From NCBI RefSeq assembly GCF_022690765.1, contig NZ_JALCZA010000013.1, positions 34,074 to 98,073 on the forward strand: a DNA stretch of 64,000 nucleotides, in the 5' to 3' direction. The translations under genes and the position numbers were made by a program. This document shows, piece by piece, positions 19,601 through 28,113 of this stretch; position 1 is the stretch's first letter, and each line of letters opens with the position of its first letter. Under the pieces are notes generated by a model. It made no database searches, had not been told where the DNA came from, and saw only the letters and a program-made list of their open reading frames with translations. This stretch comes from Anaeromyxobacter oryzisoli (GTDB taxonomy: Bacteria; Myxococcota; Myxococcia; Myxococcales; Anaeromyxobacteraceae).

Positions 19601-19945
19601 GTCGTCCCATCCGCGCGTCGTGCGGAGGAGGTCGAGGTCGAAGTGCTCGAGCGGGAGATCCTCGTGGAAGAGCGCGAGGAGGCGCGCCGGCCGGAGCCCG
19701 TCCTCGCCCGGCGAGAAGGGCACGCCCGCCGTCCGGAGCACCTCGAGAGCCGCAGAGAGCGGCCCCAGGAAGCGCGTCCCCGCGAGCACCCCGCCGCGCC
19801 CCGACCGCGCCAACGCGCGGCGGAGGGCGTGCGCGTGCCGCTCAGACGGGACGAGGACCAACCGCGAGGGGAGCGGCCCCGGCGCCGGCAGCGCCGCGAT
19901 GGCGTTGGCCCAGGAGGCGAGGGGGTCGATGACGGTGAGCTTCAT
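16610..19945 (-). CDS. PD-(D/E)XK nuclease / inactivated-helicase subunit, AddB-like
   Basis: This 1111-residue protein pairs with the AddA-like subunit. Its N-terminal part (LVLVPSERHAHALRRALA) lies where a helicase Walker A would be but has no GKT, as in many AddB-type subunits that lost ATPase activity. The C-terminal nuclease domain shows LQQLLQCPRMFLMRRILG, then VHGYIDRVD and VVRDLKSGKAHPR as the metal-binding core. The cysteine of QCPRMF together with DCAYCPFHVLC near the end gives a CX(n)CxxCx5C pattern like the Fe-S staple of AddB. A low-complexity Ala/Pro insert follows RPTTGPATTGEA. It is the first gene of a two-gene operon, overlapping the next by four bases. Confidence 0.9.
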   Translation of the reverse strand: MKLTVIDPLASWANAIAALPAPGPLPSRLVLVPSERHAHALRRALARSGRGGVLAGTRFLGPLSAALEVLRTAGVPFSPGEDGLRPARLLALFHEDLPLEHFDLDLLRTTRGWDDAFAAAIAELEAAGLGPDDLPADAAPTRDLARVWERVFAEAGTSWSTARLYREATALLQRDGRAWPFAGSTLALATGHEDAVHARFLSAIPELTLALRALRPLSARHARRLETLYGAEAMRALASLPNRPSGSGRPTTGPATTGEAAPDPRTAAATATRAAAAPPAEPAAPIERDLLATYLFADAAVLAAPDRPRSRGPDGTVELEEHAGVEAELDATALWVTRQVLEARRPLEELAVLVPAQDPLAQLVADRLARLPFEGGPLPVYVAGGLPAISTTAGARVLAVLRALRSHLSADALAPVLPALRLDGDGGRTHLTHGEAMELAFGLGTVGGNAAHPQGALAWQERAAARALELEAALARARTDEDSAAREGWRLERTLRNLRAIRPALDALVGVARAVVDEASLAAVADVFGGFLARWLLAPGDGAALPARLLEAIAPACAGRLGKALAGEDALEVIEDHLLALRIPRGRFGEPAVYVGTVAGAAGLDFAAVRVIGLCEGVLPSRPREDPVVPAALREALERAAAGRVIARAEDRVSAQVHALVAAVQGGREAIALSAPRVDLARTEREPSSIFIDAAAALARPRADTGRPADPVPDGAALRRDHFRPAARAAAAFRAAHPVTDASWLDRVARVDPALPPEWTGAPLLDLGRVAALRAPAGPLGPGDGVLGAGDHFPPIPGVVPERPISASALQQLLQCPRMFLMRRILGWEEPAGAPSLRELDATAFGSLLHRVVEVFYREHGPAFSRREGTAKKWLKLADAVADRELDAFLCEYPLVGEGVRRKERDRLHDAVGAFLRYDWEGAGRRFVGVELPFGTPAPLAVAAGGATLHVHGYIDRVDVEDGVAVVRDLKSGKAHPRVKAEAGPTPLRDIQLGLYQLAARKLAKQWGTPAKVAVAYAYADGRGEVMERAFRADAAALEKATSEWLATAAHLLHARAFPPSADEDDCAYCPFHVLCGDGAAARAREALAEVEDGPLARFGALKRVGEEDEG

Positions 19946-20136
19946 GCTGGAGAGGAGATGCTACGTCGGGGACGGACACGGACGGCGGACGTCACGCTGG
20001 CCGGCGCCCGGCGAGCCATCGCCACCCGCCAGCGTCGAGCGTCGCGAGGCACAGGATGCCCGTCGCGGAGCGGGGGCACACGACGACCGAGCAGCGCAGG
20101 AGAAGTCTGCCTCGCGGGAACACCGGCTGGCCGTGG

Positions 20137-20541
20137 TCACCCGTCGATCGCGGCCTTGACGAGCCGCATGAACTGCTCGCCCTGCGCGGACTGCGCCTTC
20201 GGGATCTTGAACGAGAGCGGCTTGTTGTGCGGGATCCCGTTCACGATCTCGGTGTTGCCGTCCACGCCGATCTTGATGTCCGCGTCGATGTCGAGCGTGC
20301 CCGCCGTCTCGAACGAGACGTACTTGAGCCCCCTCAACGGAAAGTACTTGTACTCCTTCTTCTTCCCGGTGAGGCCCTGGACGTCCACGACGTAGATCCC
20401 ACGGTTCGTCACGACGATCTCGTCGCGCACGAAGCGGAACGCCGCCACGACCTGTTCGCCCTCCCCGAAGAACCGCTCGACGTCGTTCGAGGACGCACCG
20501 CTCACATCCGCGTGACCGATCAGCCGATCCATCAATCCCAT
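20137..20541 (-). CDS. PH-domain (YokE-like, former DUF1696) protein
   Basis: The 134-residue product is a single bacterial pleckstrin-homology-type domain. Landmarks are FRFVRDEIVVTNRGIYVVD, KKKEYKYFPLRGLKYVSFET, and DADIKIGVDGN. Members are small cytoplasmic proteins, often linked to membrane or stress functions; no activity is known. I chose the ATG at 20541 (MGLMDRLIGHAD) because AGGAG stands eight bases upstream and because homologues start with MGL; a TTG further upstream has no such site. The gene is divergent from the chemoreceptor. Confidence 0.85.
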   Translation of the reverse strand: MGLMDRLIGHADVSGASSNDVERFFGEGEQVVAAFRFVRDEIVVTNRGIYVVDVQGLTGKKKEYKYFPLRGLKYVSFETAGTLDIDADIKIGVDGNTEIVNGIPHNKPLSFKIPKAQSAQGEQFMRLVKAAIDG

Positions 20542-20962
20542 GTCGTGCACTCCTGGTGGCAAGCCAAAGCGTTTTGCGTGAGGGTCCGCACGCGCAAGGA
20601 CAGGATATCAGCGTCCCGGACACGGACCGTTGATCGCGTTCGTCGGGCAACCCCAGGGCAGGGGATCCCTGCGGTTCATCGTCACGTTCGTGGAACGACC
20701 AACCCGACCTGGTGGAACAGCAGCATCCGCCCCCGCCCATCCGCCCCCGCCGATGTGCTGGATTGACGCGCCTTCCGTGATGTGGGGGCCGACGTCGGCG
20801 AGGCGCGGGCGCTCGCTCACACCGGTCCCGGCGGCGTACATCGCAGGCCGTCGCCGGGCACACTCCGCTCGTTGAGATGGGGTATGTACACGCATGATGC
20901 GTGAAGGCGTGCGCGGGGTCCGGGGGGACCGCACGACGAGGTTCCTCACTGGGGATCTGCAC
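20542..20962. promoter_or_regulatory. Divergent intergenic region with a perfect 15-base palindrome
   Basis: No gene is supported in this stretch between the PH protein and the chemoreceptor. At 20889-20903 lies CACGCATGATGCGTG, perfect seven-base arms around one central base, 60 bases before the chemoreceptor start. Its size and place suit a repressor or activator site. Confidence 0.4.
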
Positions 20963-22585
20963 ATGCTCGCCAACCTGAAGATCCGGACCAAGCTGGCCTT
21001 CCTCGTCGCCGTGGGCTCCCTCGCGCTCCTCGCCGTGGCATCCGCCGCGCTGGTGCAGGGGCGCGAGAGCGACGCGACCATCGCCCGCATGGCGGGGGAC
21101 GACCTCGATCTCCTGGTCGGCTTCGAGTCGATGTACTCGGCGGGGCTGCAGACCGGGCAGGCGACGCGCAACGTCCTGCTCAACCCGGACGACGGGACGG
21201 CGAAGAAGAACTACCGGGAGGCGCACGAGGCGTTCCTGAAGACCCTCGAGCGCGCGACCGAGATCGCGCCGCCGGAGCTGAAGGCCCGGCTGCAGACCGT
21301 GGACCGCCTCTGGGCCGAGGACCACACGCTCAAGCAGGAGGTGATGAACCTCTCCGAGGCCGGCAACCGCGACGAGGCCGTCGCGGTCCTCGTGAGCAAG
21401 GAGACCCCGGTGTGGCGCGAGGTGAAGCAGGTCATCCTCGATCTCCGCGACGAGCAGCGGCGCGCCTTCGCGAGGAGCGAGGAGTCCGCCCTCCAGGCGA
21501 CGGGCGTCGTCAGGCAGGTCGTGATCGCCACGATCCTCGTGGCCGCCGCGGGCTTCGTGCTCCTCTCCTTGCTGCTCGCGCGGAGCATCACCGCTCCGCT
21601 CCAGGAGGCGATCCAGGTCGCGGCCGCCATCTCGCGCGGCGACCTGACCCGGAGCGTCGCCGCCGACCGTCACGACGAGGTCGGTCAGCTCCAGGCGGAG
21701 CTGGCGATCATGGCGCGGAAGCTCGCCCAGGTGATCGGCGAGGTCCGGAGCGGCGCCGAGGCGCTCGCCGGCGCCTCGCAGCAGGTCTCCGCGACGTCCC
21801 AGGTCCTGTCGCAGGGCACCGGCGAGCAGGCCAGCAGCGTGGAGGAGACGACCGCGTCGCTCGAGGAGATGAGCGCGTCGATCACCCAGAACGCGGAGAG
21901 CTCCCGGGTGACGGAGACGGTGTCGAACGAGAGCGCCGCGAACGCGGAGGAGAGCGGGAAGTCGGTCCGCCAGACCGTCGGCGCGATGAAGGCCATCGCG
22001 GAGAAGATCTCGATCATCGAGGAGATCGCCTACCAGACGAACCTGCTCGCGTTGAACGCGGCCATCGAGGCCGCGCGGGCCGGAGAGCACGGCAGGGGCT
22101 TCGCGGTGGTGGCGACCGAGGTCCGGAAGCTCGCGGAGCGCTCGCAGAAGGCCGCGCAGGACATCGGCGGTCTGGCCGGGTCGAGCGTCGCGGCCGCCGA
22201 GCGCTCGGGCGAGCTCATCGAGACGCTCGTGCCGGCGATCCGCAAGACGGCGGGGCTGGTCCACGAGGTGGCGGCGGCCTCGCGGGAGCAGTCCTCGGGC
22301 GTGGCGCAGGTCTCGAAGGCCATGGGGCTCGTCGATCAGGTCACGCAGCGGAACGCGTCCGCCGCCGAGGAGCTCAGCTCGACGGCGGAGGAGATGGCCA
22401 CGCAGGCGGAGGCGCTGCAGCAGCTCATCGCGTTCTTCCAGGTGAAGAGCCAGGGCGCTCGCGTCGCGTTCCCCGCGCAGGCGGCGCACGCTCCGGGCGC
22501 GCCCGCTCGGCGCTCAGCTCCGGCTCCGGTGAAGGCGGCGATCAAGAACGGAAAGGGCGCGGGCACCGGGTACCGGCCGTTCTAG
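20963..22585 (+). CDS. Methyl-accepting chemotaxis protein
   Basis: The 540-residue receptor has a first membrane helix right after the start ([20 protein letters not shown]), a four-helix-bundle-type periplasmic sensor (about residues 35-180), a second helix ([20 protein letters not shown]), a HAMP domain ([20 protein letters not shown]) and a cytoplasmic signalling hairpin with the conserved tip [20 protein letters not shown] near residue 352. It would pass ligand or energy signals to CheA/CheW, none of which is encoded nearby. I preferred the ATG of [13 protein letters not shown] over one 23 codons earlier because it places the membrane helix normally at the N-terminus. The C-terminal tail is Ala/Pro/Lys-rich and lacks an obvious NWETF methylation-enzyme tether. 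Confidence 0.93.
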   Translation: MLANLKIRTKLAFLVAVGSLALLAVASAALVQGRESDATIARMAGDDLDLLVGFESMYSAGLQTGQATRNVLLNPDDGTAKKNYREAHEAFLKTLERATEIAPPELKARLQTVDRLWAEDHTLKQEVMNLSEAGNRDEAVAVLVSKETPVWREVKQVILDLRDEQRRAFARSEESALQATGVVRQVVIATILVAAAGFVLLSLLLARSITAPLQEAIQVAAAISRGDLTRSVAADRHDEVGQLQAELAIMARKLAQVIGEVRSGAEALAGASQQVSATSQVLSQGTGEQASSVEETTASLEEMSASITQNAESSRVTETVSNESAANAEESGKSVRQTVGAMKAIAEKISIIEEIAYQTNLLALNAAIEAARAGEHGRGFAVVATEVRKLAERSQKAAQDIGGLAGSSVAAAERSGELIETLVPAIRKTAGLVHEVAAASREQSSGVAQVSKAMGLVDQVTQRNASAAEELSSTAEEMATQAEALQQLIAFFQVKSQGARVAFPAQAAHAPGAPARRSAPAPVKAAIKNGKGAGTGYRPF

Positions 22586-22928
22586 GCTCAGGGTCGGGCC
22601 GACCGAGCTCCAAGGGCTGGTATGCGGGGACCATGAGGTCCCACAAATGTCCGCCGGCGATCGTCGCGGGCTGGGCCGAGGTGCCGGCCACCGCGGGGGC
22701 GGGGCCGGCTCTGGGCCGCCGCGGTCGTGGACTGCGATCCGCTCTCCGCGAGCGTGACGGCTCCTCGACAGGCTGATCGAGGATCTCGGAGCCTCGTGAC
22801 CGGCCCCGCTCGGCCGCAGCACCCTGCTCCCCCGCCGTCGAGGCCAAGACGAACACCACGCCTGGGTTCAGGCTCCTCGGCCGAAGGCTCGCTACGTTTG
22901 GTAGGGCATTCGGAGAAGGGGAACACGC
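22586..22928. other. Intergenic region, no gene seen
   Basis: Between the chemoreceptor and the BON gene I find only short, low-complexity frames. The right end must carry the BON gene promoter and its ribosome site (GAGAAGGGG). Confidence 0.45.
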
Positions 22929-23246
22929 ATGCGCAAACGCGTCCTGAGCGCGATCACCGCCGCGGGCCTCCTTGGTACGGGCGGGCCATTCCTGGGTTGC
23001 GCCTCCACCCGCACCCGCGAGAGCGCCGGCGAGTACGTCGATGACTCTGCGATCACCGCCAAGGTCAAGGCCGCGATCCTCCAGGATCCGGCGTTGAAGT
23101 CGCTGCAGATCAGCGTCAAGACGTACAAAGGAGTGGTTCAGCTGAGCGGGTTCGTGGATTCGAAGGACATGGTCGAGAAAGCCGGGAAGGTCGCGGGCCA
23201 GGTCTCCGGTGTCCGCGACGTGAAAAACAGTCTGACCGTGAAGTAG
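22929..23246 (+). CDS. BON-domain lipoprotein (OsmY-like)
   Basis: The 105-residue precursor has a signal peptide ending in a lipobox (PFLGC), so the mature protein would be lipid-anchored. The rest is one BON domain: DDSAITAKVKAAILQDPALK, VKTYKGVVQLSGFVDSK, then VSGVRDVKNSLTVK. BON domains bind phospholipid surfaces and appear in osmotic-shock and envelope-stress proteins such as OsmY. The gene stands alone with a good purine-rich ribosome site. Induction by stress is an inference from the family. Confidence 0.9.
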   Translation: MRKRVLSAITAAGLLGTGGPFLGCASTRTRESAGEYVDDSAITAKVKAAILQDPALKSLQISVKTYKGVVQLSGFVDSKDMVEKAGKVAGQVSGVRDVKNSLTVK

Positions 23247-23443
23247 CAGGGGTCGCCCTGGAGCGCCCCGTCGCGTACGGCGTCAAGCTGCTACGGAAGA
23301 CGTCGAGGAGCGGAAGCTTCGGGGACGAGCATCCCGAGGCTCGGCGCTGGACGTGACCAGCGCTCGGAGCAGGGCCTCGGCGCGCAGCGCGGCACGAATC
23401 GCTCGCCGGCCGAGAACAGGGGCGAGCACAGCCGAGCCCGCGA

Positions 23444-24442
23444 TCAGCTCGGGTTCCACGACACGCTGGCGAAGAACGCCGCCCCGGCGCGCTGATCGCC
23501 CTCGAGCCGCTGGAAGATCGGGACCACCGCGCGGACGCGCGCCTGCAGACCGGGGGCGAGCCCCACGGACATCGACGCGGTCCCCGAGCCGATGAACCCG
23601 CCGGTGTTCGAGACCGTCGCGCCGCTCAGCAGGTCCTGCGCCGCCCACCTGACGTCCGCGCCGACCCCGATCGAGAGACGCGTGAACAGGTCGTGCTGCA
23701 CGTCGAGGCCGGCGAGGACCGCGTTCCCGAACCGGTACCCGAACGCGTTCGGGGTTCGCAGCCGCGCGGTGGCGCTCACCGCGAACGCCCAGGGCTCTCG
23801 CGAGAGCTGGTAGAGCAAGCCGGCGTAGGGACCCCACCCGCCGGTTCCGATCTGCGCGTGCTCCTCCAGGCGGAGGCCGTCGCGGCGGGCGTCGTCCTCG
23901 CCGGTCGGCAGGCTCGTCCCGGCGGACAGCGCCAGCGCCTGCACCCGCGTCACCGCGATGCGCTCCGGATCCTGGACGAACTCGACCCGTCGCCACACCG
24001 CCAGCCGCGCGCCGAGGTCCACGTCGCCGAGGCCGGTGAGCACCACGCGCTCGTCGTTCATGCCGTCCCCGGTCAGCCGCCACTCGCGGCGGACGAGCGG
24101 GAGGGCGGCGACGAGGTTCAGCCGCTCGACCGGGCTGTACACGACGACGGTCCGGACCGTGGCCTGCCGGACGTGCTCGACCATGGCCATCCCGGCGGCC
24201 ATCCCGTCGCCCGACTGCATCGCGGCCGTGGACGAGAGCGTCTCGGTCTCGACCGCGAGCCGGAGCGCGCCGCTCCGCGCCGCGACGTCGCCGATCGCGA
24301 GGAGCGGATCCTCGAAGATGCAGCAGGAACCGTAGGCGGTCGGGGGGCCGAGGAGGAGCGCGACCGCACCCGCCGCGAGCGCGCCGCGCACGCCGCGCAG
24401 CGCGGCGCGCCCGCCGGAGCCGCTCGGGCGGGCGGCGTTCAT
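23444..24442 (-). CDS. Outer-membrane beta-barrel protein of unknown function (SCCIFEDP type)
   Basis: The 332-residue product has a signal peptide ending in PPTAYG, and the mature N-terminus would start SCCIFEDPLLAIGD with two adjacent cysteines. The remainder alternates hydrophobic and polar residues with repeated Gly/aromatic turns (LGDVDLGARLAV, GTGGWGPYAGLLYQL, LSIGVGADVRW), as expected for an outer-membrane barrel. Its ATG overlaps the stop of the substrate-binding-protein gene (ATGA), so it is the last member of the operon and likely serves the same transport process. I do not recognise a named family. The vicinal cysteines could bind a metal or hold a disulfide. Confidence 0.75.
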   Translation of the reverse strand: MNAARPSGSGGRAALRGVRGALAAGAVALLLGPPTAYGSCCIFEDPLLAIGDVAARSGALRLAVETETLSSTAAMQSGDGMAAGMAMVEHVRQATVRTVVVYSPVERLNLVAALPLVRREWRLTGDGMNDERVVLTGLGDVDLGARLAVWRRVEFVQDPERIAVTRVQALALSAGTSLPTGEDDARRDGLRLEEHAQIGTGGWGPYAGLLYQLSREPWAFAVSATARLRTPNAFGYRFGNAVLAGLDVQHDLFTRLSIGVGADVRWAAQDLLSGATVSNTGGFIGSGTASMSVGLAPGLQARVRAVVPIFQRLEGDQRAGAAFFASVSWNPS

Positions 24443-25407
24443 CGCGAGGCGTGCTTCGCGAACGGGTTGAACTCGTTCGTGTAGACGTCCGTCGCCACGA
24501 TCTGCCCGGGCCTGAGCTTCTTCTCCCGCACGAGCAGGTCGATCCACCACTGCACCTGGGCCGGGCCGGGGACGAGCCCGTGCTCGTAGTACTGCCAGCT
24601 CCCGGCGTACTTCGGATCGAGGCCGCGGCGGCGCGCGAAGATCTGGCCGGCCTCTTCGTGGTGCGCGTTGGTCCAGTCGGAGGCGCGGACCAGCACCTTC
24701 ACGAACTTGCGAACGACGTCCGGGTGCTTCCGGAGGAAGTCCTCGTTCGTGAAGTAGGGGAGCATCCCGGAGAGCCCGTCGTCCACCACGAAGTCGTTGA
24801 AGATCTCGCGCGCGGCGCCGGTCTTCACCACCTTCTCGTAATAGGGGGAGTGGAGGACGCCGACGTCGATGAGCCCCTGGGCGAGCGCCTGCTCCTGGTT
24901 GGGATCCGGGATCACCTGGAACTCGATGTTCTTCTCGAGCCCGTTGCGACGGAGGTACTCCTTCAGCACGTACTCGGAGCACGCGCCGAAGCTGTTGATG
25001 CCGATCTTCTTGCCGCGCAGGTCCTTCACCGACCGGATCGGGCTCCCGGGCGCGACCAGGTACTTCATGTGCGGCCGGTCCGGGGTGGTCTGCGCGCCGG
25101 CGGCGATGATCTTGACCTTCGCGCCGCCCGCGCGCGCCGTGAGGACGAGCGGCGTGTGGCGGTTCGCAAAGTCCACGCTCCCGGCGGCGACGGCGGGGAC
25201 GAGCTGGGCCGCGGGGATCTCCCCCACCCACTTGATCTGGAGCCCCTCCTCCGCGAACCAGCCCTTCTCGTCGGCCACGTACACCGGGTCGAACCACTGG
25301 ACGTTGGGATATTTGATGACGAACGGCTCGGCCGCCGACGCCTGCTGCGGGGCGGCGGTGAGCGCGAGGAGCGAGGCCAAGACCACTGCGAGCTCGAACG
25401 GCTTCAT
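24439..25407 (-). CDS. ABC transporter substrate-binding protein (NitT/TauT, NMT1-like)
   Basis: The 322-residue protein begins with a signal peptide (cleavage near ASA-AEP) and then follows the SsuA/NrtA/ThiY pattern: WFDPVYVADEKGWFAEEGLQ, LVPAVAAGSVDFANRHTP, then DLRGKKIGINSFGACSEYVL. It would capture a small ligand in the periplasm for the permease and ATPase encoded upstream. The GACSEY segment lies where nitrate, taurine or thiamine-precursor proteins contact ligand, but I cannot assign a substrate. The ribosome site GGAGGG lies five bases before ATG. It is the fourth gene of a five-gene operon. Confidence 0.88.
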   Translation of the reverse strand: MKPFELAVVLASLLALTAAPQQASAAEPFVIKYPNVQWFDPVYVADEKGWFAEEGLQIKWVGEIPAAQLVPAVAAGSVDFANRHTPLVLTARAGGAKVKIIAAGAQTTPDRPHMKYLVAPGSPIRSVKDLRGKKIGINSFGACSEYVLKEYLRRNGLEKNIEFQVIPDPNQEQALAQGLIDVGVLHSPYYEKVVKTGAAREIFNDFVVDDGLSGMLPYFTNEDFLRKHPDVVRKFVKVLVRASDWTNAHHEEAGQIFARRRGLDPKYAGSWQYYEHGLVPGPAQVQWWIDLLVREKKLRPGQIVATDVYTNEFNPFAKHASR

Positions 25408-25456
25408 GCGTTCCCTCCACGTCTGTTGGCCCGGCCGCGCCGGGCGGGGTCGAGCT

Positions 25457-26215
25457 TCAGGTTCCGGCGGCTTCCCGCCACGCGGTGGCGCGCCGCTCCG
25501 CGGCGAGCAGGACCGCGTTCACCGCGAGGCCGAAGGCCGCCAGCGCCACGATGGCCGCGTACATGCGCGGGATCGCGAAGACCTCCTGCGAGTTGAGCAC
25601 CAGGAAGCCGAGCCCGGCGTTCGCGCCGATCATCTCGGCGGCGACGAGGACCATGAACGCGTAGGCGGCCCCCAGGCGCACGCCGGTGAAGATCGACGGG
25701 GCCGCGGCGGGGAGGATGACCTTGCGGAAGAGCGTCCCGCGCCGCGCCCCCATCGACCGCGCCGACCGGACGAGCACCGGGTCCACGCCCTTCACGCCCG
25801 CGACCGTGCTCAGCAGGACCGGCCACAGCGACGCCCAGAAGATGATCATCACCTTCGACAGCTCGCCGATCCCGAAGAACAGGATGAACACCGGGAACAG
25901 GGCGATCGCCGAGATCTGGCGGCCGGCCTGGAGGGGAGCGTCCACCGCACGCTCGAAGCCGCGGAACGCCCCCATCCCGAGGCCGAGCGGCACGCCCAGC
26001 ACGATCGCGAGCCCGAGCCCTTCGAGGATCCGGACCAGGCTCACGCGCGCGTGGACCGCGAGCTCCCCGCTGGTGAAGAGCTCCCAGATCGTCCGCGCGA
26101 CCTCGGACGCCGGGGTGAGGAACACCGGGTTCACGACTCCGCTTCGGGGGAGGAGCTCCCAGGCCGCGACGATGAGCGCCGCGAGGGCGACCCGGGTGAG
26201 CAGCGTGCGGGTCAT
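25457..26215 (-). CDS. ABC transporter permease (NitT/TauT family)
   Basis: The 252-residue product has about six membrane helices and the binding-protein-dependent permease domain; the cytoplasmic EAA-type loop is seen as ARSMGARRGTLFRKVILPAAAP. It belongs to the SsuC/TauC/NrtB type that pairs with NMT1-like binding proteins. Its ATG overlaps the stop of the ATPase gene (ATGA), so the two are probably made in a fixed ratio. A 49-base gap with its own ribosome site separates it from the binding-protein gene. Confidence 0.9.
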   Translation of the reverse strand: MTRTLLTRVALAALIVAAWELLPRSGVVNPVFLTPASEVARTIWELFTSGELAVHARVSLVRILEGLGLAIVLGVPLGLGMGAFRGFERAVDAPLQAGRQISAIALFPVFILFFGIGELSKVMIIFWASLWPVLLSTVAGVKGVDPVLVRSARSMGARRGTLFRKVILPAAAPSIFTGVRLGAAYAFMVLVAAEMIGANAGLGFLVLNSQEVFAIPRMYAAIVALAAFGLAVNAVLLAAERRATAWREAAGT

Positions 26216-27099
26216 GCCGCCCTCCGCGAGAACGCCCGCGCGAACGCGCCGAGGAGGCCGCGCCGGGGCGGCGTCGCGACCGCCGGCGCCGCGCTCGCCT
26301 CGCCGGAGGCGCGCGTCACCTCCTCGGAGAGGAGCTCCCACAGGGCGTGGCGGCAGGCCGTGAACTCGGGGGTCGAGCGGACGTCGCGCGCGTGGCGCGG
26401 CGAGGGCAGCTCGACGTCGAGCACCTCCTTCACCCGGCCCGGGCGCGCCGTGATCACCGCGACGCGCTGGGCGAGGAACACCGCCTCGTCGATGCTGTGC
26501 GTCACGAACACGATGGTCTTGCCGGTCCGCTCCCAGACGCGGAGCAGCTCGATCTGCAGGAGCTCTCGCGTCTGCGCGTCGAGCGCCGCGAAGGGCTCGT
26601 CCATGAGGAGGACGTCGGGGTCGAAGGCGAGGGCGCGGGCGAGCGCGACCCGCTGCTTCATCCCGCCGGAGAGCTGGGACGGGTAGCGGTCCTCGAACGC
26701 GGAGAGCCCGACGAGCCGGAGCTGCTCGCGCGCGATCCGGCTCCGCTCCGGCGCGGGCAGGCCCTTCATCTCGAGCCCGAAGGCGACGTTGGCGAGCACG
26801 GTCCGCCAGGGGAAGAGGGCGTAGTCCTGGAACACGATCCCGCGGTCGAGCCCGGGCCCGCGGACGGGCGCGCCGTTCACCACGACCTGTCCCTCGGCCT
26901 GGACGAGCCCGCCGATCACGTGGAGCAGGGTGGACTTTCCGCAGCCGCTCGGGCCGAGCAGCGCGAGGAGCTCCCCCCTCCTCACGTCGAGGGAGACGTC
27001 GTCGAGGGCGAGGAGGCCTGGCGCCGCGCCGGCGCCGCGGTAGGACTTGGTGACGTGCGCGACGCGGATCGCGGGTCGCGTCGAGAGTGGAGTGGTCAT
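26212..27099 (-). CDS. ABC transporter ATP-binding protein (NitT/TauT family)
   Basis: The 295-residue ATPase has Walker A GPSGCGKST near residue 50, the Q-loop in VFQDYALFPW, signature LSGGMKQR near 142, Walker B LLMDEPFAALD near 164 and the switch His in VTHSIDEA. A C-terminal extension of about 50 residues after the RPGRVKEVLDVELP segment is Ala/Arg-rich. It energises the permease encoded next. The start ATG overlaps the upstream stop by one base (TGATG), tying it to the Fe-S protein gene. Confidence 0.93.
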   Translation of the reverse strand: MTTPLSTRPAIRVAHVTKSYRGAGAAPGLLALDDVSLDVRRGELLALLGPSGCGKSTLLHVIGGLVQAEGQVVVNGAPVRGPGLDRGIVFQDYALFPWRTVLANVAFGLEMKGLPAPERSRIAREQLRLVGLSAFEDRYPSQLSGGMKQRVALARALAFDPDVLLMDEPFAALDAQTRELLQIELLRVWERTGKTIVFVTHSIDEAVFLAQRVAVITARPGRVKEVLDVELPSPRHARDVRSTPEFTACRHALWELLSEEVTRASGEASAAPAVATPPRRGLLGAFARAFSRRAA

Positions 27100-28025
27100 C
27101 ACGCGATCCGATCGCCGCGCGAGCCGTGGCGGCGGAGGTGGACGAGGGCGCGGTAGCGCGGGTCGTCGGGGTTCCGCGCGATCGCCGTCCGCTCCTCGCG
27201 GTAGGCGCGCGCGTCGAGACCCTGGAACACCTTCCGGTCTGCGCCGATCGGGCAGACCTTCACGCAGACGCCGCACGGCCAGCGCTTCTCGTCGCGGAGC
27301 ACCATGTGGTGACGCGTGCACGCGTCCTTGTCGAGGTGACCCACCACCTCGCCGTCCGCGCGGCGGAGCGCGCCGGCGGGGCAGAGCCGCTCGCAGAGGC
27401 GGCAGCCGTTGCAGAGCTCCTCCGTGATGCCCCCGTCGCCGGGGAGCTCCGCGGCCGTGAAGATCGACCCCAGCCGCACGCGCGGCCCGTACTCCGGCGT
27501 GATGAGGCTGTGGTGGAGGCCGATGGTGCCGAGCCCGGCGTACTTCCCGGCCATCGCGTGGCTGAACGAGCCGAAGGGGTTCTCGAGGAGGACCTCGAGG
27601 CTCCCGTAGCCGTCGCGCGGGAGGAAGACGGACGCGTGGCCGCGATCCGAGAGCCACACCGCGAGCCGGTAGCCGAGGTCGTCGAGCAGCCGGTTCGACG
27701 CGTCGTACATCTCCTGGTAGTTGATGGAGGGCGTCGAGTCGATCACCGGCAGCAGCATCGGGACGCCGAACGTCACGACGGTGCGCGCCGCCGGCCACAG
27801 CGCCGTGGGCCGGTACGCCTCCGGCACCTCTCCCGCCTCCGCCCAGCGCGCCACCGGCGCGAACCCGACCAGGCTCGCGCCGAGCGCCCGCGCGCGCCGC
27901 TCGATCTGCGCCGCGAGCCGCGCCCCCGGCCGCGCCGCGTGCGCCTCACGCGCTCGCGCCCCCGGCGCGTTCGCGACCCGGGCCGCCTCGCGCGATCGCC
28001 GCTGCCGACGTTCCGACGACCTCAT
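27099..28025 (-). CDS. QueG-like dicluster 4Fe-4S protein (epoxyqueuosine reductase / reductive dehalogenase superfamily)
   Basis: The product is about 308 residues. The C-terminal half has two cysteine clusters: CNGCRLCERLCP near residue 205 and WPCGVCVKVCP near 250, a bacterial ferredoxin-like arrangement. The middle (LGTIGLHHSLITPEYGPRVR, GYRLAVWLSDRG) resembles QueG, which uses cobalamin and two 4Fe-4S clusters to reduce epoxyqueuosine; reductive dehalogenases share this scaffold. It has no Tat signal, so it is cytoplasmic and not a canonical dehalogenase. Being the first gene of an ABC uptake operon, it is unlikely to be tRNA-modification QueG. I infer it reduces an imported compound. 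I chose the ATG at 28025; an alternative lies near 28100. Confidence 0.75.
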   Translation of the reverse strand: MRSSERRQRRSREAARVANAPGARAREAHAARPGARLAAQIERRARALGASLVGFAPVARWAEAGEVPEAYRPTALWPAARTVVTFGVPMLLPVIDSTPSINYQEMYDASNRLLDDLGYRLAVWLSDRGHASVFLPRDGYGSLEVLLENPFGSFSHAMAGKYAGLGTIGLHHSLITPEYGPRVRLGSIFTAAELPGDGGITEELCNGCRLCERLCPAGALRRADGEVVGHLDKDACTRHHMVLRDEKRWPCGVCVKVCPIGADRKVFQGLDARAYREERTAIARNPDDPRYRALVHLRRHGSRGDRIA

Positions 28026-28085
28026 CTCTCGTGTCCCTCGCGCGGGCCGGCAACAGGCCGGTGCCGCGATAACGTCGGCACGTCC

Positions 28086-28113
28086 TGTATAACGGATCAT
28101 GAACGCGCGTCAA
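28086..28113 (-). promoter_or_regulatory. Predicted sigma70-type promoter of the Fe-S/ABC operon
   Basis: Reading on the minus strand, TTGACG (28113-28108) and TATACA (28091-28086) are separated by 16 bases. This is a near-consensus promoter in a very GC-rich genome, located about 60 bases before the QueG-like start at 28025. Confidence 0.6.

Noticed and set aside
24439..28025. Reductive dehalogenase operon
   Set aside because: The Fe-S protein lacks a Tat signal and is far shorter than RdhA, and there is no RdhB-like anchor; only superfamily membership is supported.
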